A stretch of DNA of 12,302 nucleotides from Gemmataceae bacterium (GTDB lineage: Bacteria > Planctomycetota > Planctomycetia > Gemmatales > Gemmataceae): the NCBI GenBank assembly GCA_025056835.1, contig JANWVS010000015.1:1-12302 (forward strand). The letters run 5' to 3'. A model generated the notes under the pieces. That model was not told where the DNA came from, ran no database searches, and saw only the letters and a program-made list of their open reading frames with translations. A program made the position numbers and the translations under genes. Shown piece after piece: positions 6,469 to 12,302 of the stretch (position 1 is the stretch's first letter; each line of letters starts with the position of its first letter).

Positions 6469-7347
6469 GTGAAAATTATCAGCGATCGTGTCCAGCGAAC
6501 CCTGGCTGCGCCGGCGAGCGTCGCAGGCGTCGGCTACCTGACCGGCCGGCAAGTTCACTTGCGCTTTCTTCCGGCGCCGGCAAACACCGGCGTCGTTTTC
6601 GTGCGCACCGACTTGGGGCCGCACGCCCGTCTGCCGGCCACCGTGGCCGAAGTCTCCGGCACCCAGCGGCGCACCACGCTGGGCAAGGGACCGCTCAGCG
6701 TCGGCATGGTCGAACACGTCCTGGCCGCTCTGAACGGTCTGCGTGTCGACAACTGCTGGGTTGAGTTGGACGCCAGCGAACCTCCCGGTTTGGACGGTTC
6801 GGCGCGGCCGTTTGTCGATGCCTTGCGTCACGCCGGCATCGTGCCCCAGGCAGCGCGCAAACCGATCTGGGGCGTCGAGCAGACGATCGGCGTGCGCCAC
6901 AACGACGCCACCCTGACACTTCATCCCTGTCCCGGCGACGTGCTGCGCGTCAGTTACTTGCTCGATTATGGTTGGCGTTCCCCGATTTCCTGGCAGGTAT
7001 GCTCCACCACGGTGACGCCCGAAAACTTCTTGAACGAACTCTCTCGGTCGCGGACGTTTCTCACCGAGGAAGAAGCCTTGTTCCTCAAGCGGCAAGGACT
7101 CGGGGCCAAGACCAAAGTCAACGACCTCTTGGTCTTTGGGCCGCGCGGTCCCATCGACAACAAACTGCACTATGCCAACGAACCGGCTCGGCACAAGCTC
7201 CTCGACCTCATCGGCGACTTGGCCCTGCTCGGGGTCGATGTGGGCGGCCACATCGTGGCTTACCGCTCCGGCCACAGCTTGAACATCGACTTGGTGCGCT
7301 GCCTGAAGCAGCGTCTGGAAGCCTGTCAGCGCCGGGTCGCGGCTTGA
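6469..7347 (+). CDS. lpxC: UDP-3-O-acyl-N-acetylglucosamine deacetylase (LpxC)
   Basis: This is a 292-residue zinc enzyme that removes the acetyl group from UDP-3-O-acyl-GlcNAc in the cytoplasm, the committed step of lipid A synthesis. All key residues expected from E. coli LpxC are seen: Glu82 and His83 in GMVEHVLAALNG (79-90), Arg-Thr-Phe in SRSRTFLTEEEA, His242, Lys243 and Asp246 in RHKLLDLIGDLALLG, and the general acid His269 in YRSGHSLN. GLDGSARPFVDAL (107-119) is another hallmark. Its length is near that of the family (about 300). The GTG at 6469 starts the usual KIISDRVQRTL...GVGYLTG opening; AGGA at 6455-6458 is ten bases upstream, a slightly long spacing. It precedes the Gfo/Idh gene by 47 bases on the same strand. 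The family and function are secure; the exact acyl or sugar variant is not known. Confidence 0.95.
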   Translation: MKIISDRVQRTLAAPASVAGVGYLTGRQVHLRFLPAPANTGVVFVRTDLGPHARLPATVAEVSGTQRRTTLGKGPLSVGMVEHVLAALNGLRVDNCWVELDASEPPGLDGSARPFVDALRHAGIVPQAARKPIWGVEQTIGVRHNDATLTLHPCPGDVLRVSYLLDYGWRSPISWQVCSTTVTPENFLNELSRSRTFLTEEEALFLKRQGLGAKTKVNDLLVFGPRGPIDNKLHYANEPARHKLLDLIGDLALLGVDVGGHIVAYRSGHSLNIDLVRCLKQRLEACQRRVAA

Positions 7348-7394
7348 GGCCGGCCGCGCCGCTGCCTTTGCTTGGACCCCGCGGGAGGATTTTC

Positions 7395-8489
7395 ATGACC
7401 AGCGCCATTCGTGTGGCCGTCATCGGAGTGGGACACTTGGGTAAGGAACACGCGCGCATTCTCGCGAAGATGCCGCACGTCCGTTTGGTTGCCGTGGCCG
7501 ACGCCAATCTCGACCAGGCCCGGGCGGTAGCCCAGCACTGTGGCACCACGGCCGTGGGGGATTATCGCGGCCTGCTCGACCAGGTGGATGCGGCCTGCAT
7601 CGCCACGCCGACTTCGACGCACGCCGCCATCGCCGCCGATTTTCTACGCCGCGGAGTTCATTTGTTGGTCGAGAAGCCGTTGGCCGATTCGTTGACCGAC
7701 GCGGCTGTGCTCGTGCAGTTGGCCCAGCGCCACGGTGCGATCCTGCAAGTGGGGCACATCGAACGTTTCAATCCCGCCTTCGAAGAGTTGCAGCGCCGGC
7801 CGCTCCAGCCGAAATTCCTGCGGGCTCAGCGCCTTGGTCCCTTCACCGGCCGCTCGACCGACATCGGTGTGGTCCTGGATCTGATGATCCACGACCTCGA
7901 CCTCATGCTCGCCCTGACCGGGGCGACCGTCAACCGCGTCGAGGCCCTGGGGATCAGTGTGTTCGGCGGCCATGAAGACGTGGCCAACGCGCGCCTGCAT
8001 TTCACCAACGGCTGTGTGGCCGAGCTGACCGCCAGCCGCATTCATCCCATCGCCCAACGCACGCTCCAGGTCTGGGCGCCGGAAGGCTTTGCCGACGTCG
8101 ATTTCACGGCCCGAAGAGTCACGTTCACGCAACCTTCCGCGGCCGTCCGCCGCCAGGGCTTGGATCCGGCGCGCCTCGATCCCGAGGCGCGGGCCGCGCT
8201 CCGCGACGACTTGTTCGGCAAATACCTGGAGACGGCGGCCTTCGAGGCCCCGGCGCTCGATCAGCTCACGAGCGAATTGACTCACTTTATCGAGTGCCTT
8301 CGCACCGGCGCCACGCCGCGCGTCACCGGCGCTCAGGCCCGCGACGCTGTCGCCTTGGCCGAGCGCATCCGCTTCGCCCTTGCCCATCATGCCTGGGACG
8401 GCCAAGCCGACAGCCCGAAGGGACCACACGAGCTGCCGACCCCAGTCGGTACCTTGGTGCCGCCGCCGAGCCGCCGCCAAGCAGCGTAG
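7395..8489 (+). CDS. Gfo/Idh/MocA family NAD(P)-dependent oxidoreductase next to lpxC
   Basis: This is a 364-residue cytoplasmic enzyme. The ATG at 7395 has a near-perfect GGGAGGA six bases upstream; the same frame is open back to 6972, but only as a shadow of lpxC. The N-terminal Rossmann domain has VAVIGVGHLGKEHARIL (8-24), VAVADANLDQA (32-42), CIATPTSTH (68-76) and the family signature LLVEKPLADS (90-99) with catalytic Lys94. The substrate domain has QVGHIERFNPAFEE (118-131) and DLMIHDLDLML (162-172) with His166 and Asp167. Family members oxidise or reduce sugars, including nucleotide sugars and inositols. A position directly after lpxC suggests a lipid A role, by analogy with GnnA, which oxidises UDP-GlcNAc at C3 on the way to 3-amino-sugar lipid A. 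No GnnB-like aminotransferase is in the window, so that is inference. The Pro-rich C-terminal tail (residues 341-364) looks disordered. Confidence 0.9.
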   Translation: MTSAIRVAVIGVGHLGKEHARILAKMPHVRLVAVADANLDQARAVAQHCGTTAVGDYRGLLDQVDAACIATPTSTHAAIAADFLRRGVHLLVEKPLADSLTDAAVLVQLAQRHGAILQVGHIERFNPAFEELQRRPLQPKFLRAQRLGPFTGRSTDIGVVLDLMIHDLDLMLALTGATVNRVEALGISVFGGHEDVANARLHFTNGCVAELTASRIHPIAQRTLQVWAPEGFADVDFTARRVTFTQPSAAVRRQGLDPARLDPEARAALRDDLFGKYLETAAFEAPALDQLTSELTHFIECLRTGATPRVTGAQARDAVALAERIRFALAHHAWDGQADSPKGPHELPTPVGTLVPPPSRRQAA

Positions 8490-8540
8490 CACGCGCCGCT
8501 TACTGAACCTGCCGCCTGCTGTCGCCGCCTCGTCAGTGCG

Positions 8541-9080
8541 TCAGACCAGACGGGCCAGAGCGGCGACAACCTCCTCGGCGCGCGGTCGGTCGGTTGGTTC
8601 GGCGCTGGGATGGGCGTAGCAGACGCGGCCAGCGGCATCCAAGACGAAATCGCCTCCTAACTGGAAGACGTCGTCGCCGGTCGCCGGCTTGCGCGGCAGC
8701 CAACCGCGGAGCACCAACTTGAGGAATCGGCTGAGCACCCCGAGGCGAAACATCGAGCGCCACGGCGCACGCTGTAAACCAAAGGCGCGATACGCGGCCA
8801 AGGTCGGATCGCTCACCATGACCATCGGCTGCGGCGACGCGGCGAGGAAAGCGGCGACGCGCGCCGGCGGCGCAAAGCTGACCACCAAAACATCGCCGCC
8901 GAGACGCCGAACTTCAGCGACCACGCGCTGCACCTCGCCCAGGTGCGCCCGGCAAGCGATTCAGGCCAGATGGCGAAGGAAGACGAGCCACAGGGGCTTG
9001 CCCAGGAAGTCGGCCAGCGACACCGCTGTACCGTCGGGCCGGAACAACGTTAGCTGAGGTGCCGGATCGCCGAGACGCAT
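8541..9080 (-). CDS. Peroxiredoxin-like (AhpC/TSA, PRXL2-type) protein, probable selenoprotein with UxxC motif
   Basis: Read from ATG 9080, this gives 179 residues if the TGA at 8963-8961 (codon 40) is read as selenocysteine. The first 39 residues (MRLGDPAPQLTL, then DGTAVSLADFLGKPL and WLVFLRHLA) are a clear thioredoxin-fold opening. After the TGA comes IACRAHLGEVQRVVAEVRRL, then DVLVVSF, VSDPTLAAYRAFGLQ and QLGGDFVLDAAGRV, all hallmarks of peroxiredoxin-like AhpC/TSA proteins. In this family the expected motif is FLRHxxCxxCR; here the first Cys is the TGA, giving U40-I-A-C43. Such proteins are thought to reduce peroxides or disulfides in the cytosol. A hairpin follows the TGA (separate entry). 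No ribosome site is clear. A GTG at 8933 gives a 130-residue product lacking the active site, which standard callers would report. It lies 34 bases after the FolK-SDR gene. A Cys-to-TGA mutation or read error is the alternative. Confidence 0.8.
8924..8963 (-). promoter_or_regulatory. Candidate bacterial SECIS element with UGA codon
   Basis: On the minus strand the UGA is at 8963-8961. It is followed by 20 bases, then an apical loop GGGCG (8940-8936) closed by a perfect six-pair stem, GCACCT (8946-8941) with AGGTGC (8935-8930). Two more pairs (C8947-G8928, G8948-C8927) form if A8929 bulges out; after a G-G mismatch, G8950-C8925 and C8951-G8924 can also pair. Bacterial SECIS elements lie within the coding region just after the UGA, with a short apical loop that has a G in its first two positions and is about 16-37 bases from the UGA. 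This hairpin fits each point. A GC-rich genome yields hairpins easily, so the evidence is the combination of hairpin, position and protein motif. Confidence 0.65.
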
Positions 9081-9114
9081 GGGAGTGTTTCGAGCCGCTC
9101 TCACCTGACCGTCG

Positions 9115-10383
9115 TTACCCGCGAACGGCGCCGCCGTTGATCCGGATGACCTGACCGGTGACGAAGGCGGCGTTCGGACCGATCAGCCAACGAGCGACAG
9201 TAGCCACGTCGCGCGGCGTTCCCCAGCGCCCCAAGAGCGCTTCGCGGCAGGCTCGTTCCTGCCAAACCGCCGACGCCGTTTCGCCCCAGGCGGTTTTAAT
9301 CCAGCCCGGCGCCAAAGCGTTGACGCGGACGTGCGGAGCCAGCGTCGCCGCCAGGCTCAACGTAAAGGCCATGACCGCTCCCTTGGCGACGGCGAACAGT
9401 TGGCCGCTCGCCCCATCCATGCCGGTGGCTGCTTGGTCCCAGCCCATCGTCACCAGGCAGCCGTCGCCGCGGTCGTAGAGACGCTGTCCCAGGTCGCGGC
9501 ACAACGCGACCGTCGCCCGTATGTCCACTTCCCACAAGAGCTGGAGCTTTTCGGCAAAGGACCAGTCGGCGGCCTCGCCGGTGAGCGTGTCGGCGCCGGC
9601 GTTGGCAACGACGACATCCAACCCCTGCCACACTTGCCACGCCTGATGGGCCAACGCGGCACAAGCCGCCTCCTGCCGAAGGTCAGCCAGCAAGGCCACG
9701 GAGCGGACGCCAAGGGCTTGGCATTCGCGGCGCACTTCCTCGGCCCGCGCGGCGGAGCGTCGACCATGGACAATCACGTCGGCGCCGGCCGCGGCTAGTT
9801 CGAGCGCTATGGCCCGGCCGATGCCGCTCGTCGAACCGGTGATGAGCACCCGTTGGCCGCTCAGTTCACGCCCCGGGCACGCCTCCCGGCGCCGGGCGAG
9901 ACGCTGTCTTGCCTCGGCGAGCAAGGTGGCGATGGTCGCCTGGAAAATAGGATGCACGACGTCGGCGGCAATTTCCGCCAGCGGCTCCAGGACGAATAAG
10001 CGCTCCTGGAGGCGCGGGTGGGGAACCAGCAGCGTCCGTCCCGGTTCGCGGTGAGCGACGATCTGGTCGCCGAAAAGAAGGATGTCGAGGTCCAAGGTCC
10101 GTGGCCCGTCGCGCACGGTGCGGACCCGGCCGAAGGCTTGTTCGATCTCCTGGAGGCGAGCCAACAAAGCGAGCGGGTCGAGCGTCGTGTGCACAGCGGC
10201 GGCGGCATTGAGGTACTTTCCCTGTCCCGCTGGCCCGCCGACCGGGTCGGTCTCGTGCCACGTCGAAACGCGCACGACCTGGATACGCTCATCGGCGTCC
10301 GCCAATGCGCGCAGGGCCGCCGCGAGCGTCGCCGCCCGATCGCCGACGTTGCTCCCCAAGGCCAGGTAGGCGATCACTGCCAT
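9115..10383 (-). CDS. folK: Fusion of FolK (HPPK) and a short-chain dehydrogenase-like domain
   Basis: This single 422-residue frame holds two domains. Residues 1 to about 160 are a full 6-hydroxymethyl-7,8-dihydropterin pyrophosphokinase (folate pathway, cytoplasm): AYLALGSNVGDR (5-16), RDGPRTLDLDILLFG (91-105) with Mg-binding Asp98 and Asp100, and PHPRLQERLFVLEPLAEIA (121-139). Residues from about 173 are an SDR Rossmann fold: VLITGSTSGIGRA (179-191), VVVANAGAD (257-265), NALAPGWIKTAWG (355-367) and a GQVIRINGG end. The SDR active site is abnormal: the usual YxxxK reads FAVAK (Phe330, Lys334), the Ser region reads TMGWDQAATG with no Ser, and the helix 4 Asn position is Asp287. Fusion to a pterin kinase suggests a pterin or folate ligand, by analogy with SDR-type pteridine reductases (FolM, PTR1), but activity is doubtful. 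The start at 10383 fits the FolK N-terminus; no ribosome site is seen. It probably leads the operon containing the selenoprotein-like gene. Confidence 0.9.
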   Translation of the reverse strand: MAVIAYLALGSNVGDRAATLAAALRALADADERIQVVRVSTWHETDPVGGPAGQGKYLNAAAAVHTTLDPLALLARLQEIEQAFGRVRTVRDGPRTLDLDILLFGDQIVAHREPGRTLLVPHPRLQERLFVLEPLAEIAADVVHPIFQATIATLLAEARQRLARRREACPGRELSGQRVLITGSTSGIGRAIALELAAAGADVIVHGRRSAARAEEVRRECQALGVRSVALLADLRQEAACAALAHQAWQVWQGLDVVVANAGADTLTGEAADWSFAEKLQLLWEVDIRATVALCRDLGQRLYDRGDGCLVTMGWDQAATGMDGASGQLFAVAKGAVMAFTLSLAATLAPHVRVNALAPGWIKTAWGETASAVWQERACREALLGRWGTPRDVATVARWLIGPNAAFVTGQVIRINGGAVRG

Positions 10384-10444
10384 CGGTTTGACACGCGGAG
10401 GGAGGCTCGTTAAGCTAAAAGGTACCCGCCGAGCCGCTGTGTCG

Positions 10445-10472
10445 ATTATAAGTGCCTCTTCCGCTACGCCAA
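10445..10472. promoter_or_regulatory. Overlapping divergent promoter for FolK-SDR and RND adaptor genes
   Basis: On the minus strand, TTGGCG (10472-10467) and a consensus TATAAT (10450-10445) are 16 bases apart, 61 bases before the FolK-SDR start. On the plus strand, TATAAG (10447-10452) overlaps the same site and lies 38 bases before the adaptor start, with no good -35 box. A TTGACA on the plus strand (10388-10393) has only a poor TAAGCT 17 bases later. The shared AT-rich core in this GC-rich gap suggests the two genes start from one site and may compete for polymerase. Confidence 0.45.
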
Positions 10473-10490
10473 GGTCGTGAAAGGTGAGTC

Positions 10491-11891
10491 ATGGGAACAT
10501 TGCTGCGGGCGTCCCTGTTGTTCGGCTGGGCCGGCGTGGTGTTGGTTTCGTCGTTCGGCTGCGGGCGCAAGGGGGTGGCCGCCCCGACCGGCGGCAGCAC
10601 CGTGTCGCCGTCGAAAGTGGTCTTGGCGCGAAGCGTTGAGCTGACCGTGGCCCAGCAACGTTCCCTCGTTTATCGCGTCGAGACCGTCGGCGTCCTGGAG
10701 GCGGAAGGACAAACCGAAATCGCAGCGGGTGTCGCCGGCGTCGTCGATGAAGTGTTTTTTCGCGAGGGGGACGAAGTCGGCCCCGGGACGTTGTTGGCCA
10801 CGGTCGACCAGGCCCGCTACCTGGCCGAGGATGACTTGGCTCGAGCCAATGTCGAGCGGGCGAAGGCCCAGCTGGATTTGATGCGCGACCTCAACGACCG
10901 CACGGAGCGCGCCGGGCGGGCGGTCTCGGAAGACGACCGGGCCAAGGCGCGTGGCGCCGTGAAGATCGCGGAAGCGGAATATCTGTCGGCCGTGGCGGCC
11001 CTCACCCGCGCCCGCCACAACCTGGAGCGCTCGCGCGTCCGCGCGCCGTACTCGGGGCGCATCAACAAGCGGCTCGTCACCAAGGGAAGCTATCTCGAGG
11101 AGCGCACGCCGATCGCGACCATCGCCGACTTGTCGCGCATCCGCCTGGTGGGTTGGGTCCCCGAAACCGCGGCTCCGACCCTGCGTGAGTTGCTCCGCAC
11201 CCAGGACCAACGCTTGGCGGCGGCCCGGGCGGGGCTGGCCGCGGCGGCCCTAGGGGCCGACATCGCCGCGACGACGCTGTGGCTCAACGGTCCACTCTTG
11301 GCCCGCGACTACGTCTTGTCGGGATACGATCCGGAATTTGAACTGTTGGCCCTGCCCGGCCCCGTGTTTCACGGTCGCATTTTTTACATGAGCACGGTCG
11401 CTCAAGCCGACACGCACATGTTCGAGGCCAAGGCCGAAGTTCTCGGGTGGCCGGGCGACGCGCCGTCCGCGCGAGAGCCGAATCCCGGCGAGTCGCCGAA
11501 CGCAGACGCACAACAAGGGGTGCCTCGGGCTGCCGCAGAAGAGAAGGGGCCGCGGCGGAAAACCGCGGGGCGGTTCGATCCGAAACTCTGGCCGGGCTTC
11601 ACCGCCAAGATCCGCTTCCCTTTGCGGAGCCATCCGAATGCCTGCGTGATACCCGAGGAGGCCGTCCGGGCGAGCGAACGCGGCTGGATCGTGTTCGTGC
11701 CGGTGCAACAATCGCGGGAAGATGGCCAGCAGGAATGGGTGGCCAGAGCACGCACCGTGGTGCTCGGCTACCGGGCCGAAGGCTGGGTCGAAGTGCAACA
11801 AGGGTTGCACAGCGGCGAATGGCTGGTGCGCCGCGGGGCCGAGGCCCTGGAAGACGGTACGCCGATCAAGTTCCAGGTCGGTCCGCATTGA
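10491..11891 (+). CDS. RND/HlyD-type efflux periplasmic adaptor subunit, lipoprotein
   Basis: This 466-residue adaptor starts at ATG 10491 after AAGGTGAG. A lipoprotein leader (LLRASLLFGWAGVVLVSSFGC) has its lipobox Cys at residue 24. A lipoyl/biotinyl-like half (IAAGVAGVVDEVFFREGDEV, then LLATVD) covers about 77-106. A charged alpha-hairpin with coiled-coil character covers 107-182, and the second lipoyl half is SRVRAPYSGRINKRLVTKGS (181-200). A beta-barrel and membrane-proximal part follows, ending EWLVRRGAEALEDGTPIKFQ. Such adaptors link an inner membrane RND or ABC pump to an outer membrane channel. No pump gene is in the window; it may lie elsewhere, since pdxJ follows in the opposite direction. 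Two insertions are unusual: an Ala-rich helix near 238-262 and a low-complexity Pro/Glu/Arg stretch near 321-362. The 3' end overlaps pdxJ by 26 bases. The substrate is unknown. Confidence 0.9.
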   Translation: MGTLLRASLLFGWAGVVLVSSFGCGRKGVAAPTGGSTVSPSKVVLARSVELTVAQQRSLVYRVETVGVLEAEGQTEIAAGVAGVVDEVFFREGDEVGPGTLLATVDQARYLAEDDLARANVERAKAQLDLMRDLNDRTERAGRAVSEDDRAKARGAVKIAEAEYLSAVAALTRARHNLERSRVRAPYSGRINKRLVTKGSYLEERTPIATIADLSRIRLVGWVPETAAPTLRELLRTQDQRLAAARAGLAAAALGADIAATTLWLNGPLLARDYVLSGYDPEFELLALPGPVFHGRIFYMSTVAQADTHMFEAKAEVLGWPGDAPSAREPNPGESPNADAQQGVPRAAAEEKGPRRKTAGRFDPKLWPGFTAKIRFPLRSHPNACVIPEEAVRASERGWIVFVPVQQSREDGQQEWVARARTVVLGYRAEGWVEVQQGLHSGEWLVRRGAEALEDGTPIKFQVGPH

Positions 11892-12302
11892 CCGGCGCCG
11901 CGGCGTGACGGATGGCTTCTTTCATTTCCCGCACGGCACGTTCCATGCCGACCAACACGGCGCGGGCAACGATGCTGAAGCCGATGTTGAGTTCCTCGAC
12001 GCCGGGAATGGCGGCGACCGCGGCGACATTGGCGTAATCGAGGCCGTGCCCCATGTGGACGTGCAAGCCGAGGGCGACGGCCCGCTCCGCCGCCTCGCGC
12101 AGCAATCGACATTGCCGCTGGCGTTCGGCTGCGGTGCGCGCTTCGGAATAGCGTGCCGTCTGAATCTCGACGGCGTGAGCGCCCAACTGCCGGGCCAAGT
12201 CGACGTGACGGGGATCGGGATCGATGAAATGAGCCACTTCGATGCCGGCGGAACGCAGACGCTCGGTCGCGCGGGCAATGGCCTCTTGGTGGGCAAAGAG
12301 AT
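11866..12302 (-). CDS. pdxJ: Pyridoxine 5'-phosphate synthase PdxJ (5' end outside window)
   Basis: The C-terminal ~145 residues of PdxJ are present; the frame enters from the window end with no start seen. PdxJ joins 1-deoxyxylulose 5-phosphate and 3-amino-2-oxopropyl phosphate to make pyridoxine 5'-phosphate, the last step of the DXP-dependent vitamin B6 route, in the cytoplasm. Hallmarks are VAHFIDPDPRHVDLARQLGA, HAVEIQTARYSEA with the expected Glu, HVHMGHGLDYANV with the conserved GHGL His, and IPGVEELNIGFSIVARAV. Two positions differ from the form I expect: EIHTG reads EIQTA and NIGH reads NIGF. The stop at 11866-11868 lies inside the convergent adaptor gene, and the last residues (AAAPVNADRPGT) are encoded in the overlap and just before it. 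The family call is firm. Confidence 0.92.
   Translation of the reverse strand, partial: LFAHQEAIARATERLRSAGIEVAHFIDPDPRHVDLARQLGAHAVEIQTARYSEARTAAERQRQCRLLREAAERAVALGLHVHMGHGLDYANVAAVAAIPGVEELNIGFSIVARAVLVGMERAVREMKEAIRHAAAPVNADRPGT

Noticed and set aside
6316..7275. 319-codon open frame on the minus strand
   Set aside because: It is antisense to lpxC, which has every catalytic residue of its family.
6972..7394. 141-residue N-terminal extension of the Gfo/Idh protein
   Set aside because: It overlaps lpxC in another frame and reads as Arg/Pro-rich shadow. The ATG at 7395 has a strong ribosome site and starts directly at the Rossmann fold.
7644..8492. 282-codon open frame on the minus strand
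   Set aside because: It is antisense to the Gfo/Idh gene, with no family resemblance.
8541..8933. The 130-residue product from GTG 8933 as the true gene
   Set aside because: It would lack the first strands and both redox residues of the thioredoxin fold, while 39 family-like residues lie in frame just upstream of the TGA.

Overview
The window is GC-rich, densely coding DNA from a Gram-negative-type (diderm) bacterium. A CRTAC1/ASPIC-type VCBS-repeat lipoprotein, a short lipoprotein with a carboxypeptidase-like fold, LpxC and OmpH/Skp, and an RND-type adaptor with a lipoprotein signal all suggest a planctomycete, most likely Gemmataceae-like. That placement is inferred from gene content and sequence style, not from a marker gene. 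No rRNA, tRNA, CRISPR array, insertion sequence or phage gene was seen.

Layout, left to right. (1) 1-701, minus: most of a TIM-barrel sugar phosphate isomerase/epimerase, cut off by the window start. (2) 796-1080, plus: a small zinc-ribbon-like protein, divergent from (1). (3) 1231-3042, plus: a CRTAC1-like VCBS/ASPIC lipoprotein. (4) 5268 to 3140, minus: a tight three-gene unit of small lipoprotein, class I methyltransferase and family 2 glycosyltransferase, probably for surface glycans. A 31-codon coding-like remnant lies between the glycosyltransferase and the CRTAC1-like gene. (5) 5269-5725: the only long non-coding stretch, with a cluster of inverted repeats and a plausible promoter. (6) 5726-8489, plus: OmpH/Skp chaperone, a strong hairpin, LpxC, and a Gfo/Idh/MocA oxidoreductase; together an outer-membrane/lipid A locus. 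(7) 10383 to 8541, minus: a FolK-SDR fusion followed 34 bases later by a peroxiredoxin-like gene. (8) 10491-11891, plus: an RND/HlyD periplasmic adaptor, divergent from (7). (9) 12302 to 11866, minus: the 3' part of pdxJ, overlapping the adaptor gene tail to tail by 26 bases.

The most notable observation is the peroxiredoxin-like gene at 9080 to 8541. Its frame is intact except for one TGA at codon 40, exactly where the first redox cysteine of the CxxC motif is expected. A hairpin with a G-rich apical loop begins about 14 bases after that TGA. This fits a UxxC selenoprotein with a bacterial SECIS element. An ordinary gene caller would report only a truncated 130-residue protein starting at a GTG after the Sec codon. 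The gene before it is also unusual: a complete FolK kinase fused to an SDR domain that keeps its cofactor-binding motifs and active-site Lys but has lost the catalytic Tyr (now Phe), Ser and Asn. The two appear to share a promoter, so they may form a small folate/redox operon whose joint function is unknown.
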